A DNA stretch of 64,000 nt from Bacillus sp. B-jedd. Lineage in GTDB: Bacteria > Bacillota > Bacilli > Bacillales > Cytobacillaceae. Below the pieces are notes generated by a model. That model was given only the letters and a program-made list of their open reading frames with translations, was not told the origin of the DNA and searched no databases. The translations under genes were made by a program, and so were the position numbers. The stretch is taken from the NCBI RefSeq assembly GCF_000821085.1, contig NZ_CCXR01000001.1, positions 248,001 through 312,000 on the forward strand, read 5' to 3'. The stretch's first letter is position 1, and every line of letters starts with the position of its first letter. Shown here in pieces: positions 1-8,612 of this stretch.

Positions 1-1
1 T

Positions 2-1252
2 GCGATTGATACACTCGTTTCGTTGATGACCGGAGAGGAATTTGGCGGAAAGTTCGCCGTTATCCTGGCCGGCTATCCGGAAGAAATGAGGAGCTTCCTT
101 GATGCGAATCCGGGTCTTCGAAGCCGATTCCCTCAATCAAACCAAATTTTCCTTCGTGACTATACAAATGAGGAGCTGGTTACAATAGCGGAGAAAATAT
201 CCGCAGAAAATGACTACCTTTTAACAAGATCGGCAAAGAACGCATTAGAGGAACGTCTTGAACGTGAAAGGGTGGACGAAACTTTCGGGAACGCAAGAAC
301 GGTTCATACTCTTGTTCTTGAAGCCATTTTCAAAAAGGGAGCCGCAAAGGATGACAAAACGCTAGACATTCTTCGCTTCTCTATTCTTGACGGAAACGAC
401 TTCAAGCTGCCAGTGCAAGAAAATCGCAATCGGCCTCTTGAAAAGCTGGACCGCCTGATTGGATTACATTCCATAAAGGCTGAAATGAAAACCCAAGCTG
501 CCTTCGTCAAACTCCAGCAAATGAGGAGGGACAGCGGCCTGCCGACGGTCCCTATACAGCTTCATTCGGTATTTACCGGAAACCCTGGTACAGGAAAGAC
601 AACGGTGGCAAAAATATATGCGGAAATATTGAAAGAAAACGGCTTCCTAAAACGCGGCCATTTAGTGATTGCCAGCAGAGCGGACCTTGTCGCCAGCTAT
701 GTCGGCCAAACAGCAGAGAAAACGAGAAGAAAAGTCCGTGATGCACTCGGGGGAGTCCTGTTCATTGATGAAGCATATTCGTTGCTTAGCTCATCTGGAG
801 GGGATTTCGGCAAGGAAGCTATTGAAACACTAGTAGATGAAATGACGAGGCATAATGAAAATCTCGTCATAGTCCTTGCGGGATACCCGAAACAGATGGA
901 TGCACTACTGGAATTTAACCCTGGGTTAAGGTCCCGCTTTAAAAAGTTCTTCCATTTTCCTGATTACACTACAGAGGAACTCCTTGAAATAATGATTAAC
1001 TATGCAGAAACTTATCACTACAAGCTTTCTGGGGAAGCTGAGGACTATATCCTTGAGTCGCTCAAGGGTTGGCAGGTTACGGGAAATGGCAGGTTTGCGG
1101 CGAATTTAATTGAAGATGCCATCCAGGCCCAGTCGTTGAGGCTCTCCTTGATGGAAGATATTGCTTCAGCCGATGCCGAAGCGCTATCAAAGCTTGAATT
1201 GGCAGACATAGAGGAAGCCTTAAAGAAAATACGAAATGGGCAAAAAGAATGA
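2..1252 (+). CDS. Tandem AAA+ ATPase, CbxX/SpoVK type (5' end outside window)
   Basis: The frame is open from base 2, so the start lies upstream; about 416 codons are visible. The first ATPase module is represented only by its end, with the segment LAGYPEEM and the arginine-finger segment NPGLRSRF near 107-130. A complete second module follows: Walker A GNPGTGKT near 578-601, Walker B VLFIDEAYSL near 750-780, then LAGYPKQM and again NPGLRSRF near 920-943, and a helical lid. This tandem layout is that of the CbxX/CfqX AAA family, which includes sporulation protein SpoVK and rubisco activase CbbX; such proteins act as remodelling ATPases. The substrate cannot be told. The gene is monocistronic as far as visible and ends before a terminator near 1452. 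Confidence 0.85.
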   Translation, partial: AIDTLVSLMTGEEFGGKFAVILAGYPEEMRSFLDANPGLRSRFPQSNQIFLRDYTNEELVTIAEKISAENDYLLTRSAKNALEERLERERVDETFGNARTVHTLVLEAIFKKGAAKDDKTLDILRFSILDGNDFKLPVQENRNRPLEKLDRLIGLHSIKAEMKTQAAFVKLQQMRRDSGLPTVPIQLHSVFTGNPGTGKTTVAKIYAEILKENGFLKRGHLVIASRADLVASYVGQTAEKTRRKVRDALGGVLFIDEAYSLLSSSGGDFGKEAIETLVDEMTRHNENLVIVLAGYPKQMDALLEFNPGLRSRFKKFFHFPDYTTEELLEIMINYAETYHYKLSGEAEDYILESLKGWQVTGNGRFAANLIEDAIQAQSLRLSLMEDIASADAEALSKLELADIEEALKKIRNGQKE

Positions 1253-1451
1253 GTATCAATCAAGCCTGAGTATTATTGTACCCTGTGCAGTAACAGATTA
1301 AATGGGCGTTGTTTAACATGCTAACGATCTTATTCAGAAGAGTTTGCCAAGACGAATTTCATACTGATGGATTAGATTAAGCTTCAGGGCAAAGCAAATT
1401 AAACAAAATGAACATGATAAATTGGCGATGCTGTCGGCATAGTTTTGAAAG

Positions 1452-1495
1452 AAGGCAACTGACCTCAAAATTGAGGGAGTTGCCTTTATTATTTT
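1452..1495 (+). terminator. Intrinsic terminator in the 1253-1628 gap
   Basis: AAGGCAACT (1452-1460) pairs with AGTTGCCTT (1478-1486). A second stem, CCTCAA with TTGAGG, lies inside it, and a T-rich run follows. It ends the AAA ATPase transcript. The remainder of 1253-1628 shows nothing recognisable except the ribosome binding site of the next gene. Confidence 0.7.
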
Positions 1496-1628
1496 TAACA
1501 AACAATCGCTGGCGTGAAGTCTGGCTTTTTTTATTGGCTCAAAGGCTTTTGTAACCTCACATATACAAAATTGAGCATACAATAACATAGTGTTTGTACA
1601 TTGGTAATAACGGAAAGGAGATAAAAGT

Positions 1629-2606
1629 TTGAGTGAGAAGTCAATTAGTGGCCGCGAAGTGACTATTGGCGATTGGAAATTTAATAAATTGAAATTGGAA
1701 GATAAAGACCTATTCAACAAATTCCTTGAAGCGACTGAATATCCCACAAACCTTTGGTACTGCAATTTTGATTACTTATATGCCAGTTCACGTGCCAGGG
1801 GTAATATCATTTGGACAATTGTCGATGGTTTGTTTGTTGTTTTTAGATTAACAATTAAAAATTATCTTTGTCTCGAATTCCTTCCTCTTGGAAAGGGTAA
1901 ACCTTGTGAAATATCGGATGCAACCTATAAATGCCTGAAGTTTTGTGAAAATTGGAATGCGAAATTGGATAAAAAAGGTATAGTGATGAATTTAAATAAT
2001 CTCCAGCTAGACTTCCTAAGCGGTTGCCCTTCCTTCAAGGAAAGATTTACAGCCGAACGAAAAAAAGGAGTTGAAAGGCATATTAGTGTCCGGAAGCTTC
2101 TGGAGCTTAAAGGAAATCATTTTCAAAATATCCGGACTCAATTAAATAAATTTAAGAAAGTCTATTCTGATGTTATTGTCAGAAGAGCGGATAAGGAAGA
2201 CCAATCTGCACTCGTTGAGCTGAAAGAGCTTTGGAATGAAAAATCAGGAAATAAGTATATTTCTATATGGGATAACTATTTTTATCATAACCTCATTAAA
2301 AATTTCGAAGAGCTTGGCCATATTGTCATTGTTGTTGAAATAAAGGGAAAAATTGCGGGAATGGCGACGGGAGGAATTCTGCCGGATGGCCAGGCGTGGG
2401 CATGTGAATTAAAATATGATGTTGGCTATAAAGGAATCTGTGAATTCCTCTATATAGAATTTGTAAAAGAAATAAACCAAATCAGTCCGGAGACTGAATT
2501 AATTAATTTAGGGTCTGATGGCAGTGGAAAAGGAGGGCTACGCCTATTTAAAGATAAATTCAGGCCAGTATTCGATACGAATTTATATAGGCTATATTTG
2601 ACTTGA
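1629..2606 (+). CDS. DUF2156 / lysylphosphatidylglycerol synthase C-terminal-like protein
   Basis: A 325-residue soluble protein resembling the DUF2156 family (C-terminal domain of MprF-type aminoacyl-phosphatidylglycerol synthases, a double GNAT fold). Supporting segments are an N-terminal half with NLWYCNFDYLYAS and LEFLPLGKG and a C-terminal half with SALVELKELWNEKSG, GGILPDGQAWACELKYDV and LINLGSDGSGKGG. There are no membrane segments, so it is a stand-alone acyltransferase-like protein and not a flippase fusion. The TTG start at 1629 is chosen because AAAGGAG (1614-1620) sits 8 bases upstream. The gene is AT-rich compared with neighbours. The family assignment is good; substrate and role are unknown. 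Confidence 0.7.
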   Translation: MSEKSISGREVTIGDWKFNKLKLEDKDLFNKFLEATEYPTNLWYCNFDYLYASSRARGNIIWTIVDGLFVVFRLTIKNYLCLEFLPLGKGKPCEISDATYKCLKFCENWNAKLDKKGIVMNLNNLQLDFLSGCPSFKERFTAERKKGVERHISVRKLLELKGNHFQNIRTQLNKFKKVYSDVIVRRADKEDQSALVELKELWNEKSGNKYISIWDNYFYHNLIKNFEELGHIVIVVEIKGKIAGMATGGILPDGQAWACELKYDVGYKGICEFLYIEFVKEINQISPETELINLGSDGSGKGGLRLFKDKFRPVFDTNLYRLYLT

Positions 2607-2676
2607 AAAACCAATCGCTTTCAAGGTAGCCGCTGTAAACTCAAATATATTGAATGCTGTTACTACAATTCCAGCC

Positions 2677-2711
2677 AGACCTGGTTTACGCGAATGGCCA
2701 GGTCTTTTTCG
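2677..2711 (+). terminator. Intrinsic terminator after DUF2156 gene
   Basis: AGACCTGG (2677-2684) pairs with CCAGGTCT (2698-2705), followed by TTTTT. The rest of the 2607-3047 gap holds only short broken frames and no recognisable gene or RNA; the bases just before 3048 carry the G-rich ribosome binding site of the next gene. Confidence 0.65.
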
Positions 2712-3047
2712 TGGATTAATACGTTCCCAAGAGGGAGTACAAAGAATGCAGAGAAGGTTAAAGGGCTGCTAACGGCTTCTGTAAAGGGATATTTAATGAA
2801 TCTGGTTCGCCTTACTCCAGGATCTCCCGTATAATGCGCAACTATCATGAAAAACCCTATTGTTGCCCGAAATAAAAAGGAATATGATGGAGATAAAGGT
2901 TGGTTAAGAATATAAATTTTTTGAAATAATTCTTCGATAAAAACAAATAGATAAAATGGTTTGGGTTAAAATGTGAATTTAATCACAAGTATGCGCGGAG
3001 CACTAAAGGCATTAACTTAATAATTTCAATAGGGGGGAATGGACTAA

Positions 3048-3458
3048 ATGAGAAAAATCAGCAGTGTATTATATACTGTTGGCTTGGTGATTAGTTCCTT
3101 AGTGGGCCTATTGCATTTTTTCGCTCCATATGTGACAGAATGGTATTCTTATATCCCGGATGCACCGTTAGAGATTTATGCATCTATTGATTATGTAAAC
3201 TTCTTCTTTTCATTGCTGTTAACAGGCTTAAGTTTGATTCTTTTAGTTTTCAAAAAGAAGATCTATCAAGGTTCAAGAGAGGTTTTTGTGTTTTATGCCT
3301 TCTTAGTGTTTACATGGTTTTGCAGGGTCCTGATTACAATTGTTATACCGTGGCCAACCCCATTGCAAAAGTGGCTGATTGTAGGCTTTTTATCGGAATT
3401 TATGATTGTATTCATACCAGCGATCTATTTATTTAACTATAAAAAATCTGCTAGATAA
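3048..3458 (+). CDS. Small four-helix membrane protein, unknown function
   Basis: A 136-residue protein with four predicted membrane helices, at roughly residues 7-27, 48-68, 78-97 and 107-128, separated by short loops; the end is basic. The ATG at 3048 follows an AGGGGGG ribosome binding site at good spacing. No family is recognised. It is a single-gene unit closed by a strong bidirectional terminator shared with helD on the other strand. Confidence 0.7.
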   Translation: MRKISSVLYTVGLVISSLVGLLHFFAPYVTEWYSYIPDAPLEIYASIDYVNFFFSLLLTGLSLILLVFKKKIYQGSREVFVFYAFLVFTWFCRVLITIVIPWPTPLQKWLIVGFLSEFMIVFIPAIYLFNYKKSAR

Positions 3459-3475
3459 ACTCTTCTGACAACTAA

Positions 3476-3511
3476 AAGAAGGCAACCCACGCGGGTTGCC
3501 TTCTTACATTT
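3476..3511. terminator. Bidirectional terminator between convergent genes
   Basis: A 13-bp arm AAGAAGGCAACCC (3476-3488) pairs with GGGTTGCCTTCTT (3493-3505) around a 4-base loop, with T-rich and A-rich flanks. It serves both the membrane protein gene (plus) and helD (minus). Confidence 0.8.
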
Positions 3512-3528
3512 TTGTCATAGAAAAATCG

Positions 3529-5865
3529 TCAACTGCTGATAACCCCTTCATGCAAAGCATCTCTTAAAAACGGACTTGGCTCACCTGCACTGTAAAGCTG
3601 CAAATAATGCATCGCTCTTGTGCAGGCGGTGTAGAAAATTCTGCGCAAGCTTTCATCACCGTATACCTTCTCTGATGCATCATAAATAATGACGGCATCG
3701 AATTCGATTCCCTTGGACAGGTAGGATGGCACAACTACGACCCCTTGCTCATATTCCATGGAACTGGCCTTCAAGAGTTTAAGATCTTCGATGCCCGAAA
3801 GAGCTTCGAAGGCGCTTCTACTTTCTTCTGCTGATTTGCATATGATTGCGATACTATTGAGCCCCATTTCCCGGAATTCTTCGATTTTGGCTGCGATCGA
3901 GCGGTCAAGTTCAGCTCGGTCCGGCAAAACTGTCAGCACTGGTTTCTCGCCATCACGGTCGAAAGGAATAATCGCTTCACCATTAGGCACGAGCCTGCGT
4001 GTGAATTCAATAATTGGTTTGGTGGACCGGTAGCTCCGCGCCATGTTAATCACTTCCGTTTCGTCCGGACCATAAAGGTTTGTCAGTGTACGGAAATCAA
4101 CCATTTCACTGGCATGGGTAAATATCGCCTGATTGAAGTCGCCAAGTACTGTCATCCGGGCTGAAGGAAACAATCGCTTCATAAACTCGAATTGGAAAGG
4201 TGAATAGTCCTGTGCCTCATCCACAACGATTTGTTTAATCGAACTGTTCGTCTGAAAGCCTTGTATGAGCTCTTTCAAAAGTAAATAGGGAGTGGCATCT
4301 TCATAGAATAATCTGCCTTCATCCATTGTTTGCAATGTCGATTGGCAAATTTCCGGCCACATCGAAGGTGTTTCCCCATCCAGCCATTGATTGATTTTCG
4401 AGGAATCGACGAAAAGCTGTTTGTACATTCCCTTGATGTCAATGAAACGAAACGCTTTGACCCGATTCCTTAAGGGCTTTAATTTCTGGCGAATAATCAA
4501 ACGTGCCAGTGCTTCAGGCTCCATATCATAATCAGTAATTTCATCACCTTTAAATCCACGTTTTTTTGCCAAGTATGTGTAGGCTTTATGGTACTCCTCA
4601 TTGCTCAGCAGCTCGATTTCGTCCTGTACCCACGGCTTAGACTGCTCAGCCTTTTCCACTTCCTTCAGTTGTTTCAAAAGCCAATCCTTCAGTTTCTCAA
4701 GCCGGTTATGGAAACGGAGAGAGGTGTCGCTGCTATAAAACCTCTCTGCAATCTGCTTTGCGGTAACAATAGGCTTTCCTCTGAAGGTAAAGCCTTTAAA
4801 AAGCATCCCGGAACTTTCGAGGGATTGCCTGTATGAATTGATTGCTTGAAAAAAGCGGATTGATGCTTTGAATTCAATGCCGGCAATCCTTGAACGGTAT
4901 GAGGGAATATTTACGGCGGTTAAAACAAATTCCAATTGGTCATAAGGATTTTCAACTAAAAACTCTGTGCCAAGCCGGTGGACCAGATATTCCTGGAAGG
5001 TGACCTGCTGCATATTCTCCTCACCAAGTTCAGGTAGGACATTGGATACATAACTGTTGAACATGGAATTTGGCGAGAATAGAATGATTTGATCAGCATT
5101 CAGCCGTCCGCGATATTTGTAGAGCAAATAGGCAATCCGCTGGAGGGCGGCCGATGTCTTGCCGCTACCGGCTGCACCGTGAACAATGAGCAGCCGTCCA
5201 CGATCGTGGCGGATAATTCTGTTTTGCTCCTGCTGGATGGTCGCGACGATACTGTGCATCTTTTTGTCGGTACCTTTGCCCAATACTTGCTGCAAAATTT
5301 CGTCCCCAATCGTGAGACTCGTATCAAACATCGATTGGAGAACACCTCCGCGGATAAGGTATTGCCACTTTTTCTCCAGTATACCTTTAATTAATCCGCC
5401 AGGCGTTACATACTGGGCAGGGCCGGGCTGATAATCATAGTAGACACTTGAAATAGGGGCACGCCAGTCGTAGACGAGGAATTCATCGCCACTTGTATCC
5501 GTTAGCGTGGATATTCCAATATAAATCTGTTCCTCAACCGCGGAGCCTTCTTCTAGAAAAGATATCCGCGCAAAATAGGGGCTATCCTTCATACGATGCA
5601 GCACCGATAATTTCTTGGCTGCATGTCTATGGGTGCTTTGGCTTACAGCGAGAGCCTGGGACTCCTGCCGCAGGCCGATAATGGTTTCCAGGTAATCATC
5701 AAAGGTATCCGTATTCACCTTGATCTCATCCCAAAAGTGCTTGCGGATGTGAATGACTTCACTTCGGCGCTGGGCAGTTTCTTCCTCCAATTTGCCGATC
5801 TGTTCCTTAATCGTCTTCAGTACTTCTTCCACCCGTTCTTGCTCCTGCTGAAATGCTGAATTCAC
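3529..5865 (-). CDS. helD: RNA polymerase recycling ATPase / UvrD-like helicase HelD
   Basis: About 778 residues. HelD binds RNA polymerase in Gram-positive bacteria and uses ATP to release stalled or DNA-bound enzyme. The N-terminal 40 residues form a charged coiled coil (the arm that enters the secondary channel). Next come the HelD-type segment DEFLVYDWRAPISSVYYDY, a Walker A HGAAGSGKTSA near residue 230, the superfamily 1 motif VVDEAQDYSPFQ, GDFNQAIF, and the late motifs SKGIEFDAVIIYDASE and ACTRAMHYL. The start is set at GTG 5865 because AAGGAG (5880-5875) is 9 bases upstream; the TTG at 5871 is only 3 bases from it. A possible minus-strand promoter with TATAAT lies near 5950. Monocistronic. 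Confidence 0.92.
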   Translation of the reverse strand: MNSAFQQEQERVEEVLKTIKEQIGKLEEETAQRRSEVIHIRKHFWDEIKVNTDTFDDYLETIIGLRQESQALAVSQSTHRHAAKKLSVLHRMKDSPYFARISFLEEGSAVEEQIYIGISTLTDTSGDEFLVYDWRAPISSVYYDYQPGPAQYVTPGGLIKGILEKKWQYLIRGGVLQSMFDTSLTIGDEILQQVLGKGTDKKMHSIVATIQQEQNRIIRHDRGRLLIVHGAAGSGKTSAALQRIAYLLYKYRGRLNADQIILFSPNSMFNSYVSNVLPELGEENMQQVTFQEYLVHRLGTEFLVENPYDQLEFVLTAVNIPSYRSRIAGIEFKASIRFFQAINSYRQSLESSGMLFKGFTFRGKPIVTAKQIAERFYSSDTSLRFHNRLEKLKDWLLKQLKEVEKAEQSKPWVQDEIELLSNEEYHKAYTYLAKKRGFKGDEITDYDMEPEALARLIIRQKLKPLRNRVKAFRFIDIKGMYKQLFVDSSKINQWLDGETPSMWPEICQSTLQTMDEGRLFYEDATPYLLLKELIQGFQTNSSIKQIVVDEAQDYSPFQFEFMKRLFPSARMTVLGDFNQAIFTHASEMVDFRTLTNLYGPDETEVINMARSYRSTKPIIEFTRRLVPNGEAIIPFDRDGEKPVLTVLPDRAELDRSIAAKIEEFREMGLNSIAIICKSAEESRSAFEALSGIEDLKLLKASSMEYEQGVVVVPSYLSKGIEFDAVIIYDASEKVYGDESLRRIFYTACTRAMHYLQLYSAGEPSPFLRDALHEGVISS

Positions 5866-5903
5866 AAGCAAACACTCCTTTAAAAAAATTTGAGTAAAGA
5901 GGG

Positions 5904-5933
5904 TTGACTTCCTAAAGAGTTATGTTGTATAAT
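5904..5933 (+). promoter_or_regulatory. Sigma-A promoter without an obvious gene downstream
   Basis: TTGACT (5904-5909), 18-base spacer, perfect TATAAT (5928-5933). It fires away from helD. The only thing downstream before a strong terminator is about 165 bases without a convincing reading frame. Confidence 0.6.
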
Positions 5934-5939
5934 TAAAAT

Positions 5940-6103
5940 AGGATAATTATATCTACATAACTAATAGTGATGTCTAACTATATAAATTTAACACATAAGT
6001 ATATTTTTTTCAATGTGTCGGACATGGATTTTGCTTGTTTCTTTTAAAATTATTTGCCAAGTAAGAACCCTTCATGCTATTTGTTATGAAGGGTTCTTTT
6101 TTA
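5940..6103 (+). ncRNA. Candidate small RNA between a promoter and a terminator
   Basis: Transcription from the 5904-5933 promoter would start near 5940 and stop at the terminator at 6063-6103, giving an RNA of about 165 bases. Its only reading frame starting with ATG (25 codons, near 5970) has no ribosome binding site. No known RNA family was recognised. This is inference from signal placement. Confidence 0.4.
6063..6103 (+). terminator. Strong intrinsic terminator
   Basis: A perfect 13-bp stem, AAGAACCCTTCAT (6063-6075) with ATGAAGGGTTCTT (6086-6098), a 10-base loop, then TTTTT. It closes the candidate small RNA. Confidence 0.8.
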
Positions 6104-6229
6104 TGCTGCTGCCTAGGTCCCCGTTTGTTAAATTTAATTAGCGGTGAGTGTTGATTTATAATAAAGTTGATTGGCACAGAAGGGGCGTACTCCGGCGGTA
6201 TTTAGTAACACGTGGCAATCCCTCAAAGG

Positions 6230-6445
6230 GAAGCAGTCTCTAAGCCCAAAGCGGGTGCAAAAGGATTCAAATGGTCACAGAGAAGCAGTCTCTAAGCCCG
6301 GAGCGGGTGCAACAGGATTCAATCGGTCACAGAGAAGCAGTCTCTAAGCCCGGAGCGGGTGCAAAAGCATTCAAACGGTCACAGAGAAGCAGTCTCTAAG
6401 CCGGAAGCGGGTGCAAAAGCATTGAATCGATCCCAGAGAAGCAGT
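6230..6445 (+). repeat. 52-bp tandem repeat array forming a gene leader
   Basis: Four full copies and the first bases of a fifth start at 6230, 6282, 6334, 6386 and 6438, exactly 52 bp apart. Each contains GAAGCAGTCTCTAAGCC and GCGGGTGCAA. Two small hairpins can form per unit: AGAGA-AGCAG-TCTCT across unit borders and CCCG-GAG-CGGG inside. The period is not a multiple of three, so the array is not protein coding even though a frame runs through part of it. The ribosome binding site of the DUF4256 gene follows directly. Upstream, 6165-6200 resembles one end of the GC-rich interspersed repeat found elsewhere in the window, and a lone TATAAT is at 6157-6162. Confidence 0.85.
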
Positions 6446-6463
6446 TTTGCAAGGAGGTTAATG

Positions 6464-7030
6464 ATGGAAAACAGAAATAAGCAGTTGTCATCAGAGCAGT
6501 GTGAAGAAATATTTTCAGCATTGAAAGGCCGTTTTGAAAAAAACATGAATCGCCATGAGGGACTTGAATGGGCAAAAGTGCAGGCGAAACTGGAAGCGAA
6601 TGCTGAAAAACTGTGGTCGCTTTTCGAGATGGAAAGAACGGGCGGGGAGCCGGATGTCGTTGCCTATGATGAAAATACGGACGAGTACGTTTTTTATGAT
6701 TGTTCAGCGGAAAGCCCCAATGGCCGCAGGAGTGTTTGTTACGACCGGGAAGCGCTGGAGGCGAGGAAAAAACACAAGCCTGAAAACAGTGCGCTCGGCA
6801 TGGCGGCCGATATGGGGATCGAGATCCTAACGGAAGAACAATACAGGGAGCTGCAGAAGCTGGGCAATTTTGACGCGAAGACATCAAGCTGGGTGAAAAC
6901 CCCCGCTAATATTAGAAAACTCGGCGGAGCCATCTTTTGTGATCGCCGTTACGACACTGTGTTTGTTTATCATAATGGGGCAGATTCCTACTATGCGGCC
7001 AGGGGTTTTCGCGGCTCATTAACGGTCTAA
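6464..7030 (+). CDS. DUF4256 family protein
   Basis: A 188-residue soluble protein with the features of the DUF4256 family: SEQCEEIFSALKGRF, GLEWAKVQAKLE, GGEPDVV, YVFYDCSAESPNGRRSVCYD, MGIEILTEEQYRELQ and SSWVKTP. The function of the family is unknown. ATG 6464 is preferred over 6461 because AAGGAGG (6451-6457) is then 6 bases away and not 3. The open frame extends upstream into the 52-bp repeats but that part has no ribosome binding site. A small membrane-protein frame starts 7 bases after the stop. Confidence 0.8.
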   Translation: MENRNKQLSSEQCEEIFSALKGRFEKNMNRHEGLEWAKVQAKLEANAEKLWSLFEMERTGGEPDVVAYDENTDEYVFYDCSAESPNGRRSVCYDREALEARKKHKPENSALGMAADMGIEILTEEQYRELQKLGNFDAKTSSWVKTPANIRKLGGAIFCDRRYDTVFVYHNGADSYYAARGFRGSLTV

Positions 7031-7037
7031 ATGAACG

Positions 7038-7217
7038 ATGTTTCTCCTAGTGTTGTTAATTATATGCGGCTTGGGAGGAATCCTCTTAACGGAAACCTTC
7101 CATCCTATGCAGAAATACCATTATGGGTTGCCGGGGTATTTTTTCCTGGCGGGCATGTATGCCTTAGGATTATTATATATATCTTTATCCCTTTTACATA
7201 AGGGAAGGGATAAGTAG
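7038..7217 (+). CDS. Small two-helix membrane protein (59 aa)
   Basis: A 59-codon frame beginning 7 bases after the DUF4256 stop. It encodes two hydrophobic helices, one starting MFLLVLLIICGLGGILL and one containing GYFFLAGMYALGLLY, linked by a short polar loop with TETFHPMQKYHYG, and a basic tail HKGRDK. No clear ribosome binding site is present, so translation would depend on coupling to the upstream gene. Another frame, 57 codons from 7031, overlaps it but looks less protein-like. A terminator follows at once. No family recognised. Confidence 0.45.
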   Translation: MFLLVLLIICGLGGILLTETFHPMQKYHYGLPGYFFLAGMYALGLLYISLSLLHKGRDK

Positions 7218-7218
7218 C

Positions 7219-7252
7219 AAGCAGGCTTCCAAAAGGGGATAGCCTGCTTTTC
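7219..7252 (+). terminator. Intrinsic terminator after DUF4256 unit
   Basis: AAGCAGGCT (7219-7227) pairs with AGCCTGCTT (7241-7249), followed by TTT. Confidence 0.75.
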
Positions 7253-7421
7253 AGCGTATGGAAACTTAAAAGACATCCTTTCCTCTTTCAAAATTTAGGT
7301 ATTTTAACTTCATAGGCTGTATGATTAAAGGTATAGGAGTTTGAATTTCTATCCGGAGATCAAGGCTTTCATATTCATTAAAAGTTAAAATAGAGGTCAT
7401 GCCTGCAAGGGAGTTTGTAAA

Positions 7422-8582
7422 ATGATAATTGAAAACAAATTGACCAAAAAAGTTTACCGGCGTTTGGTCTTGCGGGATTTGATTTTTGGCGGGAAAAGCA
7501 GCATGGTTTGGCTTCCTCTTTATTTGTTGTGGTGGTACATCATTTACACGATCACCAAAATAGGGCAATTGAAAACCAATATACCGTTTTTTCTGGGTAT
7601 CAGTATTCTTTTGGTTGGTATGCTTGTCCGTGTTTTTATTGTTTATCGCAAGCAAATGAAAAAAGACTGGCTATTCGAAGCCGGCAGCCGGGTTGAGATC
7701 GACAGCAACCAACTGGCTGTTGTTTCAAGCAGAGGATGCCATGTTTTTTCTCTGGAAACCCTTGCAAAATTAATCGAGAATAAGAGTTGGTATTTTTTAT
7801 ACTTCGAAGATAAAACCATTATTCCCATTTCAAAGGAAGCGTTACATTCACCTGGAGAACTAATTGGAAATAAGCATATACGCCATGCCTTTTGGAACTG
7901 GATGGCCATTCTCTTTCTGGCCATTACTATAATCGGTTCATATAATACTGGCAAAAATGCTGTCAATTTTAACGGAGCGCTCGCCTGGAAAATTAACGAG
8001 CTGAAAACAGACACCAGAATAAAGCTGAAGAATGATAATTTCTATGAGGTAAGGCTTGAAGACATTATCGATACGATAAAGGCTGAGATGGAGCTTGAGC
8101 CAAATTTGATGACCGATGATTTGAAAATTGATTTTGCCAAAAATGGGACAATTAAAGAGGTTTATATTTTCATTTATGGGTTTGACGAGAATCTGAAATT
8201 GCAATCATCTTATACGATTTTTACCGATAAACAAAGTGGCAATCGCCTGAGGGTCCATAAACAGGATTGGCATGGACAAGGCACTGCCATTTACGATGAT
8301 GACAATGATTTGGCAATTGTCATCAAGATGCTAAACCATATTCCCGTTAAAAAGGAAGTTCAGGCATGGAGTGGCGATCATTTCGCTGTCCTTTATAAAG
8401 GAATACGGAGTTGGGGAATCATTCATAAAGATATTCATTATATTGATGAAACCGGTACGGAGCTTCCCGCCGCGGCTGACCATGTGAACAGCGGCCCGAC
8501 GGTATCCTTGTACATCCCTGGTAAAGAGGATGTGATTACTCCGAAGCGTTATATTTACAAACCGTTTTTTCAAGAAGAGTAA
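7422..8582 (+). CDS. Membrane protein with YcxB-like region, unknown function
   Basis: A 386-residue protein with helices at about residues 29-46, 54-74 and 157-173. Between the second and third helix, about residues 85-145, a segment ending in LETLAKLIENKSWYFLYFED and TIIPISKEAL resembles the YcxB-like cytoplasmic domain. The C-terminal 200 residues are hydrophilic, probably outside the cell, and unrecognised. ATG 7422 has an AAGGGAG ribosome binding site just upstream. The next gene starts 30 bases after the stop, so the two are probably one operon. Confidence 0.6.
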   Translation: MIIENKLTKKVYRRLVLRDLIFGGKSSMVWLPLYLLWWYIIYTITKIGQLKTNIPFFLGISILLVGMLVRVFIVYRKQMKKDWLFEAGSRVEIDSNQLAVVSSRGCHVFSLETLAKLIENKSWYFLYFEDKTIIPISKEALHSPGELIGNKHIRHAFWNWMAILFLAITIIGSYNTGKNAVNFNGALAWKINELKTDTRIKLKNDNFYEVRLEDIIDTIKAEMELEPNLMTDDLKIDFAKNGTIKEVYIFIYGFDENLKLQSSYTIFTDKQSGNRLRVHKQDWHGQGTAIYDDDNDLAIVIKMLNHIPVKKEVQAWSGDHFAVLYKGIRSWGIIHKDIHYIDETGTELPAAADHVNSGPTVSLYIPGKEDVITPKRYIYKPFFQEE

Positions 8583-8612
8583 GGCAGTTATTTTGCATAA
8601 AGGGTGTTACGA

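Noticed and set aside
2663..2848. Minus-strand 61-codon gene
   Set aside because: It includes the terminator hairpin of the preceding gene and shows no protein-like pattern or ribosome binding site.
6230..6445. CRISPR array
   Set aside because: The repeats are contiguous 52-bp units without variable spacers and there are no cas genes; they form a gene leader.
6359..6463. N-terminal extension of the DUF4256 protein
   Set aside because: It reads through the tandem repeats, whose period is not a multiple of three, and the ribosome binding site lies downstream at 6451-6457.
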